Origin: Lentihominibacter butyricus
Lineage (GTDB): Bacteria; Bacillota; Clostridia; Peptostreptococcales; Anaerovoracaceae
DNA length: 64,000 nucleotides
Direction: 5' to 3'
NCBI RefSeq assembly: GCF_025567305.1
Contig: NZ_JAOQJP010000009.1
Location: forward strand, 62,001-126,000
The notes beneath the pieces were generated by a model. That model searched no databases. It saw only the letters and a program-made list of their open reading frames with translations, and had not been told where the DNA came from. Position 1 is the first letter of the stretch; every line of letters begins with the position of its first letter. This document shows positions 13,347-21,681 of the stretch, in pieces. A program made the translations under genes and the position numbers.

Positions 13347-16139
13347 ATGAGCAGAGAACTGGACAGGGAGTTATTCCCGGACTATGAGTATCCTGAATAT
13401 ACGCCGGATCATAACGAACCGTTCCGTGAGCCGATCGCGAAGCTTGGTAAGCTGATCACTGACAGAGTTCCACAGAAGCTCGGGCTCAGGAAGATCACGA
13501 GAGATGACCCTGAATACTGGGGGCTTGCAAGTGTGCTTTCGGACGAGGAAGCTGAGCTCGCACTGAAGCTTGGAGTCAGAAAGCCTAAGACGCTTCCTGA
13601 AATCGTTGAGCTCAGTGGTCTTGGGGAAGCAAAGTGCGAAGCTATGCTTGAGGAGATGGCACGCAAGGGACTTCTCGAATATAACTGGGAGAACGACAGG
13701 CACGAGAAACAGTACGTTCTGCCGATGTACGTACCGGGCTGTGCGGAATTCTTTAACATGAATGCAGAGCTTCTCGACTCGAATCCTGAGATAGGTATCT
13801 TCTTTGAGCACATGTCGCGTCTGCCTCTTGGCAAGATCACACCTTTTGTACCGGAAGGCGGTGCAGGCATAGGGATGCATGTGATACCTGTCGAGAAGGC
13901 GATAGAGATGGAGAATGAGTCTGTCGATCTTGAGCATATATCATACTGGCTCGACAAGTACGAGGGAAAATACGCTGCGAGTCCATGTTCTTGCAGACGT
14001 TCAAGAATGAAGTTCGATGAGGGATGCGCAGACGATCCAGAAGGCTGGTGCATCGCTGTCGGTGACATGGCTGACTACGTAGTTGAGACACAGAAGGGCG
14101 GACGCTATATCACAAGGGAGGAAACACTGGAGATCCTGAAACAGGCAGAAGATAACGGATTCGTGCATCAGATCACAAATATCGACGGAAAGAACAAAAT
14201 CTTTGCGATCTGTAACTGCAACGTGAATGTGTGCTATGCGCTTCGTACTTCGCAGCTTTTTAATACTCCTAATATGTCTCGTTCAGCATATATAGCGAAG
14301 GTCGACAAGAGCAGCTGTGTTGCCTGCGGAAAGTGCGTTGAGAGCTGCCCGGCCGGTGCTGTAAAGCTCGGACAGAAGCTTTGCGACAAGGAAGGCTGCG
14401 AGATCAGATATCCGAAGCATCCGCTTCCAGGCGATATGCCTTGGGGCGAGCACATGTGGACACACAATTATAGAGATGTGAACAGGATCAATTGCTACGA
14501 CACGGGCACGGCTCCATGCAAGACTGCATGTCCTGCCCATATCGCAGTACAGGGCTACCTGCAGCTGGCCGGAGAGGGGCGTTACGATGAAGCCCTTGCT
14601 CTCATCAAGAAGGACAATCCGCTTCCTGCGGTATGTGGACATGTCTGTAACAGAAGATGTGAGGATGCGTGTACAAGAGGAACTATCGATGAAGCTGTTG
14701 CGATCGATGAGGTAAAAAGATTCATTGCGGAAAGAGATCTAAGTTTAGATACAAGATATATCCCTGAGCCGATCGTTCCATCGCTTCGCGGAGGTTTCGA
14801 TGAAAAGATCGCTATCATAGGTGCGGGGCCGGCGGGTCTGAGCTGTGCGTATTTCCTTGCCATGACAGGATATAAGCCGACGATCTTTGAGAAAAATGAC
14901 GAACCGGGCGGGATGCTTCGATACGGGATACCATCATATAAGCTCGAGAAAAAACTTCTGGATGCAGAGATCGATGTGATTCGCGAGATGGGTGTCGAGA
15001 TAAAATGTGGTGTTGAGATCGGTAAGGAACTCACGATCGAAGAGCTTAGGGAGCAGGGCTACAAGGGCTTCTACATTGCGATCGGATGCCAGAAGGGAAG
15101 GATGCCGGGCGTTCCCGGACAGGATGCAGTTGGCGCTTACACAGCTGTTGATTTCCTTAGAGAGGCGAGTGAGCGTGAAGACTTTGATTTTGAGGGTGAT
15201 GTTGTCGTTGTCGGTGGAGGAAATGTAGCTATCGATGCTGCAAGGGTAGGCAGCAGATGTACAGACAACAAAATTTCGATGTTCTGTCTCGAGCAGAGAG
15301 ACGAGATGCCTGCAAGCAGGGACGAGATTTCGGAGGCTCTAGAGGAAGGGATCGAGCTGAACCCTGGCTGGGGAATGAAAGAGATCCTCGAGGAGAACGG
15401 ACACGTTTCAGGCGTTGTATTCAAAAGGTGCATAAGAGTATTTAACGACGAAGGCGGATTCTCGCCGGAATACGATGAGAATGACACAGTAACAGTGTCG
15501 TGTCGCCACGTTGTTTTCTCAGTAGGACAGATGGCCGACTGGGGTGGGACCCTTGAGAACATGAACATCGAGCTTAAGCCTAATGGGAATGCGATGGCAA
15601 ACAGGCTGACATATCAGACATCTGAGGCTGATATTTTCGTCGGAGGAGATATATATACAGGTCCGAAATTTGCGATCGATGCGATCGCAGCCGGAAGAGA
15701 GGGTGCGGTATCACTTCACAGATATGTACACGATCATTGTACTCTTACGATAGGGAGAAACCGTCGCGACTTTATAGAGCTAAACAAGGATAATATCAGA
15801 GTCGATACATATGATGACTCGAAGCGTCAGATCCCGCCGGGGGCGGATGCGGCAATGCAGGCAGAGACTTTCAGAGACCTGTCTCACAGTCTCACAGAGG
15901 AGCAGGTCAAGGCAGAGACTTCGAGATGCCTGTCATGCGGTGCATCGGTAGTCGATCCTAACAAATGCATAGGCTGTGGAGTCTGCACAACGAAATGCGT
16001 ATTTGACGCGATCCACCTTAACAGAGAGCTCCCGGGCGCATCGGTAATGCACTCATCAGAGGAGAAGCTTAAATATATCCTTCCTAATATGCTTAAGCAG
16101 AACATCAAAGTCAAGTTCAGGAAAAAGCCAAGAGATTAG
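13347..16139 (+). CDS. Multidomain Fe-S/FAD NAD(P)H oxidoreductase (930 aa)
   Basis: Residues ~1-130 include a helix-turn-helix-like block (TLPEIVELSGLGEAKCEAML). Residues ~200-310 have a Cys-rich module (PCSCRRSRM, CNCNVNVCYALR). One 4Fe-4S motif CVACGKCVESCP follows near 326. Next is a GltD-type region: CKTACPAHIAVQGY and CGHVCNRRCEDACTRG, FAD motif IGAGPAGLSCAYF near 490, and pyridine-nucleotide motif VVGGGNVAIDAAR near 620. A C-terminal ferredoxin CIGCGVCTTKC ends it. This is the plan of NAD(P)H-ferredoxin oxidoreductases that feed electrons to a partner. Flanked by hypB and hypA, it probably supplies electrons to, or is itself part of, a nickel-linked reaction. Substrate unknown. Confidence 0.8.
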   Translation: MSRELDRELFPDYEYPEYTPDHNEPFREPIAKLGKLITDRVPQKLGLRKITRDDPEYWGLASVLSDEEAELALKLGVRKPKTLPEIVELSGLGEAKCEAMLEEMARKGLLEYNWENDRHEKQYVLPMYVPGCAEFFNMNAELLDSNPEIGIFFEHMSRLPLGKITPFVPEGGAGIGMHVIPVEKAIEMENESVDLEHISYWLDKYEGKYAASPCSCRRSRMKFDEGCADDPEGWCIAVGDMADYVVETQKGGRYITREETLEILKQAEDNGFVHQITNIDGKNKIFAICNCNVNVCYALRTSQLFNTPNMSRSAYIAKVDKSSCVACGKCVESCPAGAVKLGQKLCDKEGCEIRYPKHPLPGDMPWGEHMWTHNYRDVNRINCYDTGTAPCKTACPAHIAVQGYLQLAGEGRYDEALALIKKDNPLPAVCGHVCNRRCEDACTRGTIDEAVAIDEVKRFIAERDLSLDTRYIPEPIVPSLRGGFDEKIAIIGAGPAGLSCAYFLAMTGYKPTIFEKNDEPGGMLRYGIPSYKLEKKLLDAEIDVIREMGVEIKCGVEIGKELTIEELREQGYKGFYIAIGCQKGRMPGVPGQDAVGAYTAVDFLREASEREDFDFEGDVVVVGGGNVAIDAARVGSRCTDNKISMFCLEQRDEMPASRDEISEALEEGIELNPGWGMKEILEENGHVSGVVFKRCIRVFNDEGGFSPEYDENDTVTVSCRHVVFSVGQMADWGGTLENMNIELKPNGNAMANRLTYQTSEADIFVGGDIYTGPKFAIDAIAAGREGAVSLHRYVHDHCTLTIGRNRRDFIELNKDNIRVDTYDDSKRQIPPGADAAMQAETFRDLSHSLTEEQVKAETSRCLSCGASVVDPNKCIGCGVCTTKCVFDAIHLNRELPGASVMHSSEEKLKYILPNMLKQNIKVKFRKKPRD

Positions 16140-16163
16140 GTTTCGTAGAAAAGGAGAGTCATA

Positions 16164-16508
16164 ATGCATGAGCTTGGAGTAACATTTCATATCCTGGATC
16201 ACGTTGAGGGCGTCGCTGCTGCAAACAATGTGACCAGAGTCAGTAAAGTCGTGCTTGAGCTTGGTGAGGTCTCGACCGTGATCGGGTCATATCTTCACAG
16301 CTGCTGGAAGTGGGCTGCGTCCAAAAGACCACTTTTCGAAGACTGTGAACTTGAGGTGGAGAAGCTCTCGGCCATAACATTCTGTGAGAACTGCGGGAAG
16401 ACCTATGGAACGGTGGAGTATGGAAAGATTTGTCCGTACTGTGGGAGTGAGAAGACATTTCTGCTGCAGGGCAATGAATTCAATATAAAAGAAATAGAGG
16501 TAGAATAG
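16164..16508 (+). CDS. hypA: HypA-like nickel metallochaperone
   Basis: A 114-residue protein. The N-terminal MHELGV supplies the Met-His-Glu nickel ligands typical of HypA. A zinc ribbon is formed by CENC (about residue 74) and CPYC (about 92). HypA hands nickel to HypB's targets. AAAGGAG precedes the start. It lies between the 930-residue oxidoreductase and a membrane protein, all closely spaced in one direction. The stretch between the chaperone and zinc domains, about residues 20-70, contains WKWAASKRPLFEDCELE and is normal in size. Confidence 0.9.
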   Translation: MHELGVTFHILDHVEGVAAANNVTRVSKVVLELGEVSTVIGSYLHSCWKWAASKRPLFEDCELEVEKLSAITFCENCGKTYGTVEYGKICPYCGSEKTFLLQGNEFNIKEIEVE

Positions 16509-16519
16509 GAGGAAAAGTT

Positions 16520-17554
16520 ATGTTTTTTGATATTTATGGAGAGACAGCCGGATGGCAGCTTCTGGGCTGGCTGATGGTATTTGTCGGTCTTGTTGTAATG
16601 AATGAGATCGCAAGACGCTCAAAGGCAGGCGGAATTGCGTGTTTTGTGGTATTGCCTGCTGCTCTGACAGTGTACTTCATCGCGATTTATATCGGCGCTG
16701 CCAAAGGTGCTGAATGGGCACTTGATAACGATACCTATGTACATATGAACAGCTGGTTCCATTATGCCAAGCTGTACGCTGCAACTGCAGGCTGCGTAGG
16801 CTTCATGATCCTCAAGTATCACTGGGGAAAGCTCGGTAAATCACATGCTTTCAAAGTATTCCCTTTTGTGATCGTAGCTATCAATATTCTGATCGCTGTT
16901 GCCTCTGACTTTGAGTCAGCAATCCGTGCAGGTTCACTTGCAGGCGGATGGTGGCTGTCATCAGAAGGTGTATGGCTTTATGGCGGATGGTGGAATGTCC
17001 TTAACGGGATAGCCGGGCTGTTCAACATATTCTGTATGACAGGCTGGTGGGGGATATACTCATCAAAGAACAGGCAGGATATGCTCTGGCCTGATATGAT
17101 CTGGGTTTTTATACTGGCATATGATATATGGAACTTTGAGTACACATATCTCAATCTGCCGACACATTCATGGTACTGTGGTCTTGCACTTCTGCTCGCT
17201 CCGACTTTTGCTGCGGCACTGTGGAACAAGGGTGGATGGATCCAGAATCGTGCTAATACTCTGGCACTGTGGTGCATGTTTGCTCAGGTATTTCCGCTCT
17301 TCCAGGATGCAAGCAGATTCACGACTGTTACATCTGTATACGGTGAGGGCGGCATTGCTGCAGCAATGGGTGAAAGTATGCCTGTTGCAGCAGATCCGCT
17401 GGCACAGGGTCTTATCGCAGTTCTGTCGATAGCTGTAAATGTGTTCGCATTTGCATATATTCTCAGGAGAGCGAAGTCTCAGAACAAGAATCCTTGGAAG
17501 AATGAAATCTTTACGGATACCAGAGATTACATCGAGGCAATGGAACGTGCATAA
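16520..17554 (+). CDS. DUF5692-like polytopic membrane protein
   Basis: A 344-residue protein with about 9-10 hydrophobic helices and many tryptophans (GGWWLSSEGVWLYGGWWN near residues 140-157). It resembles the family I know as DUF5692, whose function is unknown. AGGAGG sets the start, and it ends the TetR-hypB-oxidoreductase-hypA transcript, before a strong terminator. It could be the membrane transporter or quinone/electron partner of the oxidoreductase. No metal-binding cluster typical of nickel permeases is obvious. Confidence 0.7.
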   Translation: MFFDIYGETAGWQLLGWLMVFVGLVVMNEIARRSKAGGIACFVVLPAALTVYFIAIYIGAAKGAEWALDNDTYVHMNSWFHYAKLYAATAGCVGFMILKYHWGKLGKSHAFKVFPFVIVAINILIAVASDFESAIRAGSLAGGWWLSSEGVWLYGGWWNVLNGIAGLFNIFCMTGWWGIYSSKNRQDMLWPDMIWVFILAYDIWNFEYTYLNLPTHSWYCGLALLLAPTFAAALWNKGGWIQNRANTLALWCMFAQVFPLFQDASRFTTVTSVYGEGGIAAAMGESMPVAADPLAQGLIAVLSIAVNVFAFAYILRRAKSQNKNPWKNEIFTDTRDYIEAMERA

Positions 17555-17589
17555 TGACTGATCTGATAACTTAAAAATGATGAATCAAG

Positions 17590-17638
17590 ACAAAAGCTCC
17601 TGCCGGAAGCACAGATGCTGCTGCGGCAGGAGTTTTGT
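17590..17638 (+). terminator. Terminator of the TetR-hyp operon
   Basis: ACAAAAGCTCCTGCCG at 17590-17605 pairs with CGGCAGGAGTTTTGT at 17624-17638 (one bulge). The arms end in U-rich sequence. Between here and the next gene (17639-17906) only a -10-like TATAAT at 17814-17819 is seen. Confidence 0.8.
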
Positions 17639-17906
17639 GTTTCAAGGGATCTCCATGATGGCAATGCTTCCGGACATGTACAATGCAGCCGGACATAAAA
17701 ATATGAATGATACATAGCCGCATGATATGCATGAAGAATGATTCAATATAACAGGCAGAAATTCCAGAGTTTTTTATATTTAAATAAAAACGTTTATTTT
17801 TTGTTTGTTTTGATATAATAAAGATACCAAAACAGGAATGGAGGTTCAGCAGATAAAAGAGAACCCTTATTTTACAGAGGATTTTAATGAAAAGAGAGAT
17901 AACGAT

Positions 17907-18896
17907 ATGTGTACAGCATCAACTTACAAAACAAAAGATTTTTATATAGGGAGAACTCTGGACTACGAGTTCTCTTACGGTGAGGAGGTGACCGTGACGC
18001 CTAGAAACTGCGAATTCGACTTCAGGCATGCAGGGAAGCTGGAGTCACACTACGCGATCATCGGGATGGCATTCGTTGCGGACGGATATCCTCTTTATTA
18101 CGATGGAGTGAATGAAAAGGGCCTGGGAATGGCAGGGCTCAATTTTGTCGGCAATGCGGCATATGAAGATGCTGTTCCTGTCGGCGAGACCGATGATGTC
18201 CAGGTGGCGCAGTTTGAGTTTGTTCCGTGGATACTTGGTCAGTGCGGATCGGTCGCGGAGGCAAGAGTAAGGATTGCCGGAATGAGACTTACAGGCACAC
18301 CGTTCAGCGATCAGTTTCCCCCGGCGCAGCTGCACTGGATGATAGCCGATAAGAATGAATGCATCGTGGTGGAATCCACGGAGGATGGACTGAATGTGTA
18401 TGATGACCCTGTCGGAGTGCTCACGAACAACCCGCCGTTTCCTGTGCAGCTTTTTGCACTGAACAACTATGCAGGCGTTTCTCGAAAGCAGCCGGAAAAT
18501 ACCTTTGCAGGAACACTGAAGCTAGATGCATACAGCAGAGGAATGGGTGCGATGGGGATACCGGGAGATCTTTCGAGCCAGTCGAGATTCGTAAAGGCGG
18601 CATTCACTAAGCTGAGCTCGGTATCAGGAGACAGCGAAAAAGAGAGTGTGAGTCAGTTCTTTCATATCCTGGGGTCAGTCGACCAGCAGCGCGGATGCTG
18701 CGAAGTGGGCGACGGCAAATATGAGATAACCATATATACGTCGTGCTGCAACGCTGATAAAGGAATCTATTACTATACGACATACGATAATCATCAGATA
18801 ACAGCAGTGGATATGCATGCGGAGGATCTGGATTCAGATCAGCTTATCCGATACCCGATAATAACAGACGGGGAAGTCAGATGGCATAATAAATGA
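17907..18896 (+). CDS. Choloylglycine (bile salt) hydrolase family protein
   Basis: A 329-residue Ntn-hydrolase. Starting at 17907 makes Cys2 the N-terminal nucleophile after Met removal. Other family active-site residues are present: R16, D19, N79 (GLNF), N175 (TNNPPF) and R227 (SQSRF). It has an AGAGAG ribosome site. An upstream in-frame ATG (17838) would bury the cysteine and must be wrong. Such enzymes deconjugate glycine/taurine bile salts, or sometimes cleave penicillin V or acyl-homoserine lactones. All the BSH-type residues point to bile salts, but substrate cannot be fixed by eye. Monocistronic, with its own terminator. Confidence 0.88.
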   Translation: MCTASTYKTKDFYIGRTLDYEFSYGEEVTVTPRNCEFDFRHAGKLESHYAIIGMAFVADGYPLYYDGVNEKGLGMAGLNFVGNAAYEDAVPVGETDDVQVAQFEFVPWILGQCGSVAEARVRIAGMRLTGTPFSDQFPPAQLHWMIADKNECIVVESTEDGLNVYDDPVGVLTNNPPFPVQLFALNNYAGVSRKQPENTFAGTLKLDAYSRGMGAMGIPGDLSSQSRFVKAAFTKLSSVSGDSEKESVSQFFHILGSVDQQRGCCEVGDGKYEITIYTSCCNADKGIYYYTTYDNHQITAVDMHAEDLDSDQLIRYPIITDGEVRWHNK

Positions 18897-18903
18897 AAGA
18901 GTA

Positions 18904-18955
18904 AAGCGGGACGGTTCATATGATCATACATATGAGAACGTCCCGCTTCGTTTTT
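18904..18955 (+). terminator. Terminator of the choloylglycine hydrolase gene
   Basis: AAGCGGGACG at 18904-18913 pairs with CGTCCCGCTT at 18939-18948, with inner pairing through CATATG palindromes, and is followed by CGTTTTT. Confidence 0.88.
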
Positions 18956-18979
18956 CGCCATAGCACCGATATTCAATAT

Positions 18980-19150
18980 TCAGCATATAGTCCCGCCGCC
19001 CACGACGGTGTCGCCGTCATAGAGGACGAGCGCCTGGCCTTTGGTCACTGCCCGTTGCGGTTCATCGAACTCAGCCTTTATAGTGTTCTCATCTGTCTGT
19101 ACGGAGGCGTTATCGGCATATATGATGTTTTCAGCCTTTAGACCTTGCAT
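18980..19150 (-). pseudogene. C-terminal fragment of MnmA (tRNA 2-thiouridylase)
   Basis: A 56-residue frame that matches only the last part of MnmA: FDEPQRAVTKGQALVLYDGD followed by a Gly-rich VVGGG end, which is the typical MnmA C-terminal beta-barrel. The ATP-binding and catalytic Cys domains are absent. It nevertheless has ATG at 19150 behind AAAGGAG, so it may still be translated. Most likely it is a relic of a lost or moved mnmA copy. A retained stand-alone barrel domain is the alternative. It converges with the choloylglycine hydrolase gene. Confidence 0.7.
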
Positions 19151-19324
19151 AATTTTCTCCTTTGTGGTTAAATATATACAAAACATATGTGTTTAATAAG
19201 GTAAGAATAACAAGGAGCTGCACATGTGTCAAGGAATCATATGAAAGTTCGAGCTGACAGGGTTTTATTACCGATGTATCACGGGCATCATATACTTATT
19301 GCAGGTCACTATAAACTCATCAGC

Positions 19325-19353
19325 TTGATAAACTACTTTACATATAATATAAT
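19325..19353 (+). promoter_or_regulatory. Promoter of the Rrf2-family regulator gene
   Basis: TTGATA at 19325-19330, a 17-base spacer and TATAAT at 19348-19353. The start codon follows 20 bases downstream, behind AGGAGG. A very short leader. The stretch 19151-19324 has no other feature. Confidence 0.65.
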
Positions 19354-19373
19354 AGGGAATAGGAGGTGCTGTT

Positions 19374-19811
19374 ATGAAAGTATCAACAAAAGGTCGCTAT
19401 GCGCTCAGAGTCATGCTTGACCTGGCGATAAACAATACAGGTGAATATATTCCGCTTAAAGAAGTTTCGAGGAGACAGGGCATAACGCTCAAATATCTGG
19501 AGCAGATAATACCGCAGCTCAAAAAAGCCGGATTTCTCAGGAGCACGCGCGGAAACAGCGGCGGATACAGGCTGGCTAAGGAGCCTCGGGAGTACGTGGT
19601 AGGCGATATACTCCGCACGATGGAGGGAAGCCTGGCTCCGGTATCATGTCTTGAGGACGAGGAAAATCTGTGTGAGATGAGCGATGTGTGTACTACGCTC
19701 AGTTTCTGGCAGGGACTTGAGAAAGTGATAACCGACTATGTCGACAGTGTGACGCTTCAGGATCTGCTGGATCACCATAATTCCATGCTGGGCAGCGATT
19801 ATTCGATATAG
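19374..19811 (+). CDS. Rrf2-family regulator with IscR-like cysteines
   Basis: A 145-residue protein. The winged helix spans about residues 1-75 (STKGRYALRVMLDLA, SGGYRLAKEP). Cysteines C92, C100 and C106 lie in the loop where IscR binds its Fe-S cluster, spaced slightly wider than in E. coli IscR. CymR, the other common Firmicute Rrf2 protein and a cysteine-metabolism repressor, lacks this triad. It may sense Fe-S status. The neighbouring sensory hydrogenase and the downstream sulfur genes with a CymR-like box are both possible targets. Confidence 0.88.
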   Translation: MKVSTKGRYALRVMLDLAINNTGEYIPLKEVSRRQGITLKYLEQIIPQLKKAGFLRSTRGNSGGYRLAKEPREYVVGDILRTMEGSLAPVSCLEDEENLCEMSDVCTTLSFWQGLEKVITDYVDSVTLQDLLDHHNSMLGSDYSI

Positions 19812-19816
19812 ACCGG

Positions 19817-19849
19817 AAAGGACATTGCGCGGGCAGTGTTCTTTTTTTA
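19817..19849 (+). terminator. Terminator after the Rrf2-family gene
   Basis: AAAGGACATTGC then GCGG then GCAGTGTTCTTTTTTT. The stem includes G-U pairs and is followed by seven T. Between here and 20013 nothing else is clear. Confidence 0.7.
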
Positions 19850-20013
19850 TGCTGTAAAGAAAAACAGTCACTGATCCCAGGGCTTTTTTTGAAAAAATCA
19901 TGCCATCGTGCAAAGGGCGGGTTTTTGCGGTTGTAATTCAAATGCACGTCTGATAACATGATTTTAAGACTTGATATCAGATATGTCAGAAGGCGAGAAG
20001 AAGAGGAGTTCAT

Positions 20014-21681
20014 ATGAGAGAAATACTCGGATTGAAAAAGACAAACTGCAAGAGCTGTCACAAATGCATCAGAAACTGCGCTGTAAAGTCCATAAGATTC
20101 ACAGCGGGACAGGCGCATATCGTGGAAGACGAATGCATACTGTGCGGGCGCTGTTTTGCCGTCTGTCCGCAGGATGCGAAAGTCATCGCAAGCGATATGG
20201 AAAAAGTCAGGATCATGCTGCAGACGGGCACCGTTTACGCGAGCATCGCTCCGTCTTTTGCAGCCAGCTACCCCGGAGTCGGCATAGATGCGCTGGAAGA
20301 CGCGCTGAAAAAGCTGGGATTTGCGGGAGCGGAAGAGACTGCGGTAGGCGCTACCATAGTGAAAAAAGAATACGAGAGGATACTGGATGAGGAAAAGCCT
20401 AACATCCTCGTGTCTTCGTGCTGTTCCAGCATAAATCTGATGCTGAGAAAATATTATCCGGAGGCACTGTTCACGCTGGCGCCGGTGATCACGCCGATGC
20501 AGGCGCACTGCAGAGATATAAAGCGCAGACATCCTGAAGCGAAGACCGTTTTCATAGGGCCGTGCATTTCCAAGAAATCAGAGGCGGCAGAAGAGGATGC
20601 GGTAGATGCGGTCCTGATGTTCGACGAGTTCAACAGATGGCTCAGGGAAGAAGGGATAGAGCTCGGCAGGCGAGAGGATATCAGAAAAGGCGGTCGGGCG
20701 AGGGTGTTCCCGACTGCTGGGGGTATTATCGAGACGATGGATAAAAATCCGGAGTATACATATGTTGCCGTGGACGGAGTGAAAAAGTGCATGGACGTTC
20801 TCGACGAAATAAAGGAGGGAAGACTGCACAACTGCTTTATAGAAATGTCCGCGTGTGAGGGAAGCTGTGCAGACGGGCCGATTCTGGACAAGATGAAGAA
20901 CACACCTGCGCAGAATTACCTGCAGGTCGTGCGTTATGCGGAAAAAGAGGATTTTGCAGTAGAAAAGTATGCGAAGGAAGAGATAGCAGCCGTTTACGAA
21001 CCTTCCGAGCTTGAAGCGGAGCAGCCGTCAGAGGCGGAGATAAAAGCGATGCTTTTAAAGATGAACAAGCTGTCGAAGGAAGACGAGCTGAACTGCGGCT
21101 CATGCGGATACTGCACGTGCAGAGAAAAAGCCATCGCGATAATCCAGGGGAAAGCTGAGATCTCGATGTGCCTGCCGTACATGCTGAGCCAGATGGAAAA
21201 TCTGTCTGATTCTGTAGTGGCGAATTTCCCGGATGCGATACTGGTGCTCAATGACGAGCTGGAGATCCAGAAGATCAATCCGAAGGCGAAGAAGATCCTG
21301 CGCATCCGTGATGAAAGTGATGTCATGGGTGAGCATATCGGCAGGCTGCTCGATCCGGAGCCGTTTGAAATGGTGATGCTCAAAAAGAAGGATCTCATGT
21401 ATGAGCAGCTGTATCTAGCCGAGTACGAATGCTACGTGGAACAGACGATAATATACAACCGCGAGGGCCACCAGTTCATCTGCATTTTGTGCGATATAAC
21501 TGCAGACATGGCGCTTAGAGAGAAGAAGCTTGCGAATCAGAACCAGGCGTTCGAGATCGCAAACGATATGGCGAAAAAGCAGCTCAAGATCGTTCAGAGC
21601 ATCGCGTCGCTGCTGGGAGAGACGACTGCTGATACGCTTATCGCACTGGAGCACCTGAAGGAGACGATTGCTGATGATTGA
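20014..21681 (+). CDS. Sensory-type [FeFe]-hydrogenase with PAS domain
   Basis: A 555-residue protein. Two 4Fe-4S motifs come first (CKSCHKC at 12-18, CILCGRC at 41-47). A hydrogenase large-subunit C-terminal domain follows with H-cluster ligands kept in variant motifs: SSCC at 134-137, GPCISKK with C184, and C281/C285 in SACEGSC. A small Cys-rich Fe-S domain (CGSCGYCTC, about 364-372) and a PAS domain (~390-500) complete it. The degenerate motifs, PAS domain and downstream PP2C phosphatase match the group C putative H2-sensing hydrogenases rather than a bulk H2 producer. The last 8 bases overlap the phosphatase start, implying coupled translation. Confidence 0.85.
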   Translation: MREILGLKKTNCKSCHKCIRNCAVKSIRFTAGQAHIVEDECILCGRCFAVCPQDAKVIASDMEKVRIMLQTGTVYASIAPSFAASYPGVGIDALEDALKKLGFAGAEETAVGATIVKKEYERILDEEKPNILVSSCCSSINLMLRKYYPEALFTLAPVITPMQAHCRDIKRRHPEAKTVFIGPCISKKSEAAEEDAVDAVLMFDEFNRWLREEGIELGRREDIRKGGRARVFPTAGGIIETMDKNPEYTYVAVDGVKKCMDVLDEIKEGRLHNCFIEMSACEGSCADGPILDKMKNTPAQNYLQVVRYAEKEDFAVEKYAKEEIAAVYEPSELEAEQPSEAEIKAMLLKMNKLSKEDELNCGSCGYCTCREKAIAIIQGKAEISMCLPYMLSQMENLSDSVVANFPDAILVLNDELEIQKINPKAKKILRIRDESDVMGEHIGRLLDPEPFEMVMLKKKDLMYEQLYLAEYECYVEQTIIYNREGHQFICILCDITADMALREKKLANQNQAFEIANDMAKKQLKIVQSIASLLGETTADTLIALEHLKETIADD

